This document shows positions 7,481 to 10,591 of a stretch of DNA of 10,591 bases, in pieces. Numbering within the stretch: position 1 is the first letter of the stretch; every line of letters begins with the position of its first letter. The notes below the pieces were generated by a model. The model was not told the DNA's origin and made no database searches. It worked only from the letters and a program-made list of their open reading frames with translations. The translations under genes were made by a program, and so were the position numbers. The stretch is from Bryobacterales bacterium. Lineage in GTDB: Bacteria; Acidobacteriota; Terriglobia; Bryobacterales; Bryobacteraceae. The stretch lies in the NCBI GenBank assembly GCA_025456495.1, contig JALOKO010000125.1, positions 1-10,591 of the forward strand. Reading direction: 5' to 3'.

Positions 7481-7486
7481 TATGAT
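7481..7486 (+). promoter_or_regulatory. -10-like TATGAT positioned for a leaderless transcript
   Basis: TATGAT matches the -10 consensus at 5 of 6 positions. If it occupies -12 to -7, transcription would begin at 7493, exactly the A of the FG-GAP ATG. No Shine-Dalgarno motif precedes that ATG, which agrees with leaderless initiation. No -35 box or extended -10 is visible, so this is tentative. Confidence 0.35.
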
Positions 7487-7492
7487 GTGCGC

Positions 7493-8635
7493 ATGCGTCG
7501 CTACTGGATTCCACCTCTCATCAGTTTGCTGTCCCTGTGCGCCTTTGCGGCTTCGCGCCCGGCCGATATTCCCTTCCGCATCCATACGCTGGACATTGGC
7601 GCTAGCGAGACCGCTGCGGTTGCTGATGTCAACGGCGATGGCAAGCCGGATATCGTCAGCGGTGAGTATTGGTACGAAGGCCCCTCGTGGAAGCCCCACC
7701 GCTTCCGTGAGGTCCATTTCCAGAACAACTACGTGGATGCCTTCAGCGACCTTCCGCTGGACGTCGATGGCGACGGCTTGGTGGACATCATCACCTGTAC
7801 CTGGTTCTCAAAGAAGATGTCCTGGTATCGGAATCCCGGAAAAGCGGGGGGACCATGGAGAGAGTCCCTGATTTCCCAGGGACACAACACTGAGTTCTGC
7901 TTTCTGGTGGACATGGATAACGACGGAGCCGCGCGGGAAGTACTTCCGCAATACGGGGGCAAGACCAGCCCCACTGCCTGGTACGAGTACAAGGGCGGCC
8001 AGTGGGTGCAGCATGTGATGAGCGCAAAGAACTTCGGCCATGGTATTGGCGCCGGGGACCTGAATGGTGACGGGCGCATCGACATTCTGCACAAGACCGG
8101 CTGGCTGGAAGCTCCGGCTGACCCACGCAGCGGTGAGTGGAAGGAGCATCAGGCCTGGAGTTTTGAGGAGCACCTCAGCTTCATGCACGTCGAGGATGTG
8201 AACGGAGATGGCAAGTCAGACGTGATCTTTGGAAACGCCCACGACTATGGCCTCTTCTGGCTGGAGAACCTGGGCGAGGGCAAGTGGCAGAAGCGCGAGA
8301 TCGACCGCGCATGGAGCCAGGTGCATCCCGTCACTCTGGTTGACCTGAACGGCGACGGTAAGCTGGATATCGTCACCGGCAAGCGCTTCCTGGCTCACGA
8401 TCACGACCCGGGCGCGCAAGATCCCAACGGCCTGTTCTGGTATCAGCGCATCCCTACTCCGGATGGCAAGGGCGTTGCCTGGGTGCGGCATATTCTTAGC
8501 TACGGCGGGGCGATTGGCGGCGGCATGCAGATGCCCGTGGCCGATGTGGATGGCGACGGTGACCTGGATATCGTGGCCCCCGGCAAGGGCGGCCTCTACC
8601 TGCTGGAAAACCTGACGAAGGGCGGTCGGAAATGA
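7493..8635 (+). CDS. Secreted FG-GAP/VCBS repeat beta-propeller protein
   Basis: A 380-aa exported protein predicted to fold as a seven-bladed beta-propeller. The ATG at 7493 puts a signal peptide at the N-terminus (MRRYWIPPLISLLSLCAFAA, residues 1-20); an in-frame ATG at 7340 would add 51 implausible residues. Seven calcium-binding DxDxDG-type motifs, each followed by a hydrophobic strand, start at D45 (DVNGDGKPDIV), D90 (DVDGDGLVDII), D140 (DMDNDGAARE, degenerate), D189 (DLNGDGRIDIL), D235 (DVNGDGKSDVI), D284 (DLNGDGKLDIV) and D351 (DVDGDGDLDIV). Aromatic WYEG, WYRN, FWLEN and FWYQR strands alternate with them. The repeats bind calcium and usually serve adhesion or glycan or protein contacts; no catalytic residues are apparent. 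The stop overlaps the next start by 4 bases (ATGA, 8632-8635), so the two genes are almost certainly one transcription and translation unit. The ligand is unknown. Confidence 0.9.
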   Translation: MRRYWIPPLISLLSLCAFAASRPADIPFRIHTLDIGASETAAVADVNGDGKPDIVSGEYWYEGPSWKPHRFREVHFQNNYVDAFSDLPLDVDGDGLVDIITCTWFSKKMSWYRNPGKAGGPWRESLISQGHNTEFCFLVDMDNDGAAREVLPQYGGKTSPTAWYEYKGGQWVQHVMSAKNFGHGIGAGDLNGDGRIDILHKTGWLEAPADPRSGEWKEHQAWSFEEHLSFMHVEDVNGDGKSDVIFGNAHDYGLFWLENLGEGKWQKREIDRAWSQVHPVTLVDLNGDGKLDIVTGKRFLAHDHDPGAQDPNGLFWYQRIPTPDGKGVAWVRHILSYGGAIGGGMQMPVADVDGDGDLDIVAPGKGGLYLLENLTKGGRK

Positions 8636-9471
8636 GATTCGGAATCAACACACTCCTTTGGACGGCAGCCTTTGGAGAAGAACATCTCCCCTTGCTGCCC
8701 AAGTTCAAGAAATGGGGATTTGATGGCGTAGAGATCGCCCGGTTTTCGTTCGACGGCTTCCCGGCGGCGAAGATTCGCGCAGCCCTGGAAAGCGAGGGGC
8801 TGGAGTGTACCTTTTGTTCCGCCCTCACCGGGGAAACCAGCCTCATTTCTGCTCACCCATCCGAGCGCGCGGCGGCCAGAGAGTTTCTGGCGACGGGCAT
8901 TCAGACGGCGGCCGAGTTGGGAGCGAAGGTGTTCCTGGGTCCGTTCTGCGGTCCCGTGGGAAAGCTCACCGGGCAACGCCCTACCGAGGATGAGTGGAAG
9001 TACGCCGTGGAGGGCTTTCAGTCACTGGGTGCTGTACTGGACGCCTGCGATGTCGTGCTGGCGCACGAGCCACTGAACCGCTTTGAGACCTATTTCACAA
9101 ACCTCTCCGCTGACGTGTTCCGCCTGTGCGAAGAAGCTGGTCACTCACGGCTGGGAATCCTCTTCGACACCTTCCACGCCAACATCGAAGAGAAGGATTC
9201 CGCGGCGGCGATCCGGGCCATCGCGCCCCGTCTGCATCACGTACACACCTGCGAAAGCGACCGGGGCATCCCTGGCACGGGACAGGTCCACTGGGATACG
9301 GTCCTGCCAGCGCTGAAGGAAGTGGGCTACGACGGATGGTTGGTGATTGAGAGCTTTGGGTCACGGATCCCGGAGATTGCCGCCGCCGCCTGCCTATGGC
9401 GAGATGTGGCGCCCTCGGCCGACGCGATCGCCGCTGACGGCTTGCGATTCCTCAAGTCTCGTTTGGGATAA
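8632..9471 (+). CDS. Sugar 3-epimerase-like TIM-barrel protein (AP endonuclease 2 / sugar phosphate isomerase superfamily)
   Basis: A 279-aa cytoplasmic TIM barrel of the xylose-isomerase-like family, closest in motif layout to D-tagatose/D-psicose 3-epimerases, which interconvert ketoses at C3 using a divalent metal. The metal set is complete: E146 (AHEPLNRFE), D179 (LFDTFHANIEE), H205 (HHVHTCESDRGIPGTG) and E240 (VIESFG). The substrate-contact residues E152, H182 and R211 are also present. All seven are offset by a constant six residues from the numbering I recall for the Agrobacterium D-psicose 3-epimerase, which strongly supports the fold and catalytic type. The actual sugar could differ, since related proteins include hydroxypyruvate isomerase and inosose isomerases. 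No signal peptide is visible. It starts at ATG 8632 inside the stop of the propeller gene, implying translational coupling, and ends at TAA 9469-9471. Confidence 0.88.
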   Translation: MRFGINTLLWTAAFGEEHLPLLPKFKKWGFDGVEIARFSFDGFPAAKIRAALESEGLECTFCSALTGETSLISAHPSERAAAREFLATGIQTAAELGAKVFLGPFCGPVGKLTGQRPTEDEWKYAVEGFQSLGAVLDACDVVLAHEPLNRFETYFTNLSADVFRLCEEAGHSRLGILFDTFHANIEEKDSAAAIRAIAPRLHHVHTCESDRGIPGTGQVHWDTVLPALKEVGYDGWLVIESFGSRIPEIAAAACLWRDVAPSADAIAADGLRFLKSRLG

Positions 9472-9474
9472 CGT

Positions 9475-9528
9475 GTAGAGCTTCACGGGGAAGTAGAGCT
9501 GCACAGGGAAGTAGAGCTGCACAGGGAA
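9475..9528. repeat. Three tandem copies of an 18-bp repeat
   Basis: The unit GTAGAGCTGCACAGGGAA occurs at 9493-9510 and 9511-9528 without mismatch, and at 9475-9492 with two substitutions (GTAGAGCTTCACGGGGAA). The array starts 3 bases after the epimerase stop and ends 25 bases before the rhodanese start. It shows no strong dyad symmetry and is not part of an open frame continuous with either gene. It may be a simple minisatellite, a multi-copy regulator site or part of a genome-wide repeat family. Confidence 0.9.
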
Positions 9529-9553
9529 ATGGTGAGGATGCTACAACCGAAGG

Positions 9554-10453
9554 ATGGGCTTACGCGTTGGGTTCGTTTTGTTGTGGGCGTTGCTGAGTGT
9601 GTCGATGCACAGTGATGCGCAATCCGCGTCATCGTCGGTGCTACCTGGCATGTTGGTGTCTGGCGACTGGCTGCAGGGTCGGCTTGGTTCGCCTGACCTG
9701 TTGATTCTGCACGTCGGCGCTGATGCGGATTACCAATCGGGTCATCTACCTGGCGCGGTGTTGGTGAAGCTCAGCGATGTCTCCGTTACCAGTGACAGCG
9801 GGCTGCGCTTGGAGTTGCCGTCGCCGGAAGCATTGGCTACCGCGCTGGGTGCGCTGGGCGTGTCCAATCAGCGCGCCGTGGTGATTTACCACGGAACGGA
9901 CTCTGTCCAATCGGCCACCCGCGTCTGGTTCACCTTCGATTTCCTCGGGTTGGGTTCGCAGGCGGCGTTGCTGGACGGTGGATTGGCTGTATGGAAACGG
10001 GAGGGACGCCCCATCAGCACTGACGCCGCGTTGGCCACGCCCGCGACCGTGCAAGTAAGTCCCCGGCCGGAAGCGGTGGCTTCGCTGGATTGGATGCGGC
10101 AGAATGCTGACCATAAGGATCATCTGCTTCTGGATGCCCGACTCCCTCAGTTCTTTTCAGGAGCGGAAATGGGCATCGCCACACGCCTAGGGCACATCCC
10201 CGGAGCCGCGAATGTTCCTTACCTTTCGTTCCTGGATCAGCAGGGGCGGTGGAAAAGCGCGGATGCGCTTCGCCTGCTGTTGTTTCCCACCGGGCAGCCC
10301 CGCCGTGTGGTGTTGTCCTATTGCCACATTGGACAGCAGGCCACCGTTCCGTACTTTGCGGCGCGGATGCTGGGAATGGAAGCGCGGATGTTTGACGGGT
10401 CTTTCCAGGCCTGGAGCCGGGAGGCCGAACTGCCCGTAGAGCAGGCTCCCTAA
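9554..10453 (+). CDS. Exported two-domain rhodanese (sulfurtransferase)
   Basis: A 299-aa protein with a signal peptide (hydrophobic VGFVLLWALLSVSM, likely cleaved near HSDAQ, residues 20-24) followed by tandem rhodanese domains, the architecture of thiosulfate or 3-mercaptopyruvate sulfurtransferases, which move a sulfane sulfur through a cysteine persulfide. Domain 1 (about 33-155) keeps the fold motifs ADYQSGHLPGAV and LLDGGLAVWKREGRP, but its loop reads YHGTDSVQSA without cysteine, the usual inactive N-terminal half. Domain 2 (about 175-296) has LLDAR, RLGHIPGAANVPY and the active loop SYCHIGQQA, with C257 as the catalytic cysteine, then MFDGSFQAWSRE. The position is presumably periplasmic, so its substrate would be external sulfur compounds or a membrane partner; this is inference. 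The ATG at 9554 is the first start after an in-frame TGA (9533-9535). GAAGG touches it directly, which is too close for normal Shine-Dalgarno spacing. It lies 82 bases after the epimerase gene. Confidence 0.9.
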   Translation: MGLRVGFVLLWALLSVSMHSDAQSASSSVLPGMLVSGDWLQGRLGSPDLLILHVGADADYQSGHLPGAVLVKLSDVSVTSDSGLRLELPSPEALATALGALGVSNQRAVVIYHGTDSVQSATRVWFTFDFLGLGSQAALLDGGLAVWKREGRPISTDAALATPATVQVSPRPEAVASLDWMRQNADHKDHLLLDARLPQFFSGAEMGIATRLGHIPGAANVPYLSFLDQQGRWKSADALRLLLFPTGQPRRVVLSYCHIGQQATVPYFAARMLGMEARMFDGSFQAWSREAELPVEQAP

Positions 10454-10520
10454 CACCCGGGGGGGATCGCCGCTGCAGGGACGAGGTGGAGAGAAGGCAA
10501 CCGATTGCGAAAGCGGGGTG

Positions 10521-10591
10521 CTATTCCGCCAGCATGGAGAAGAACTTGGTGGAGCAATCCTTGCAGATGTGCGGATAGGTTTCGGTCACCT
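10521..10591 (-). CDS. C-terminal end of an unidentified minus-strand gene with a CxxC motif
   Basis: On the minus strand the frame enters from the right edge, reads VTETYPHICKDCSTKFFSML then AE, and stops at TAG (10523-10521). The composition looks coding, with a CxxC pair (CKDC) suggesting a metal-binding or redox tail. Only 22 full codons are in the window, so the family cannot be named. It is convergent with the rhodanese gene, leaving 67 bases between the two stops in which I see no clear terminator hairpin. Confidence 0.5.
   Translation of the reverse strand, partial: VTETYPHICKDCSTKFFSMLAE

Larger units (their letters stand above)
7126..7492. other. 367-base intergenic region between divergent genes
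   Basis: I see no convincing gene here. The frame of the downstream FG-GAP gene stays open to an ATG at 7340, but the extra 51 residues are cysteine-rich, unlike the family, and would bury the signal peptide. The region holds a candidate promoter for the receptor on the minus strand, a palindrome, a TGAAAC-N7-GTTTCA inverted repeat, a 16-bp-period tandem repeat and a -10-like hexamer just before the FG-GAP start, all listed separately. Confidence 0.6.

Noticed and set aside
7340..7492. Upstream ATG at 7340 as the start of the FG-GAP protein
   Set aside because: The added 51 residues are cysteine-rich and derive partly from the tandem repeat; they would place the signal peptide in the interior. 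ATG 7493 gives a normal secreted protein.
9475..9528. CRISPR array
   Set aside because: The 18-bp units are directly adjacent with no unique spacers, so this is a plain tandem repeat.
1..10591. Mobile element, defence system or biosynthetic cluster
   Set aside because: No transposase, integrase, nuclease, methyltransferase, NRPS/PKS or terminal inverted repeats were seen; the genes are metabolic or transport types.

Overview
The window looks like chromosomal DNA of a polysaccharide-degrading soil bacterium, most likely an Acidobacteriota member of the Solibacter/Bryobacter type. This is inferred from a very long Oar-like TonB-dependent receptor with an N-terminal carboxypeptidase-regulatory domain, a CBM57/malectin protein, an SSS-family symporter, a secreted FG-GAP propeller and moderately high GC. 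No database search was possible, so the taxon is a guess from gene style. I see no rRNA, tRNA, CRISPR array, insertion sequence, phage gene or recognisable defence system.

Left part (1-3612, + strand): a sugar-uptake and galactose module. It opens with the C-terminal end of a protein carrying two tandem malectin-type domains, probably the tail of a secreted or cell-surface glycoside hydrolase. An SSS sodium:solute symporter follows, but its reading frame breaks near 2050. The real C-terminus continues in another frame, and an internal stretch seems to be missing at the junction. Then come a 62-aa two-helix membrane protein and a complete galactokinase (galK) whose start overlaps it. Together these fit release, import and phosphorylation of galactose or a galactoside.

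Middle part (3682-7125, - strand): one 1147-aa outer-membrane TonB-dependent receptor, convergent with galK and separated from it by a nested palindrome that could act as a two-way terminator. A candidate promoter for it, with a palindrome in the early transcribed region, lies at 7218-7268. The 367-base gap 7126-7492 holds this promoter, small inverted repeats and a short tandem repeat.

Right part (7493-10591): a secreted seven-motif FG-GAP/VCBS beta-propeller overlaps by four bases a sugar 3-epimerase-like TIM-barrel protein that keeps all metal and substrate residues of the D-tagatose/D-psicose 3-epimerase family. An 82-base gap containing three copies of an 18-bp tandem repeat leads to an exported two-domain rhodanese. 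The last 71 bases hold the C-terminal end of an unidentified minus-strand gene with a CxxC motif.

The most notable points are the broken symporter, the 18-bp tandem repeat, the translationally coupled secreted-propeller/epimerase pair and the possible leaderless start at 7493. Nothing here shows convincingly as a wholly new system.
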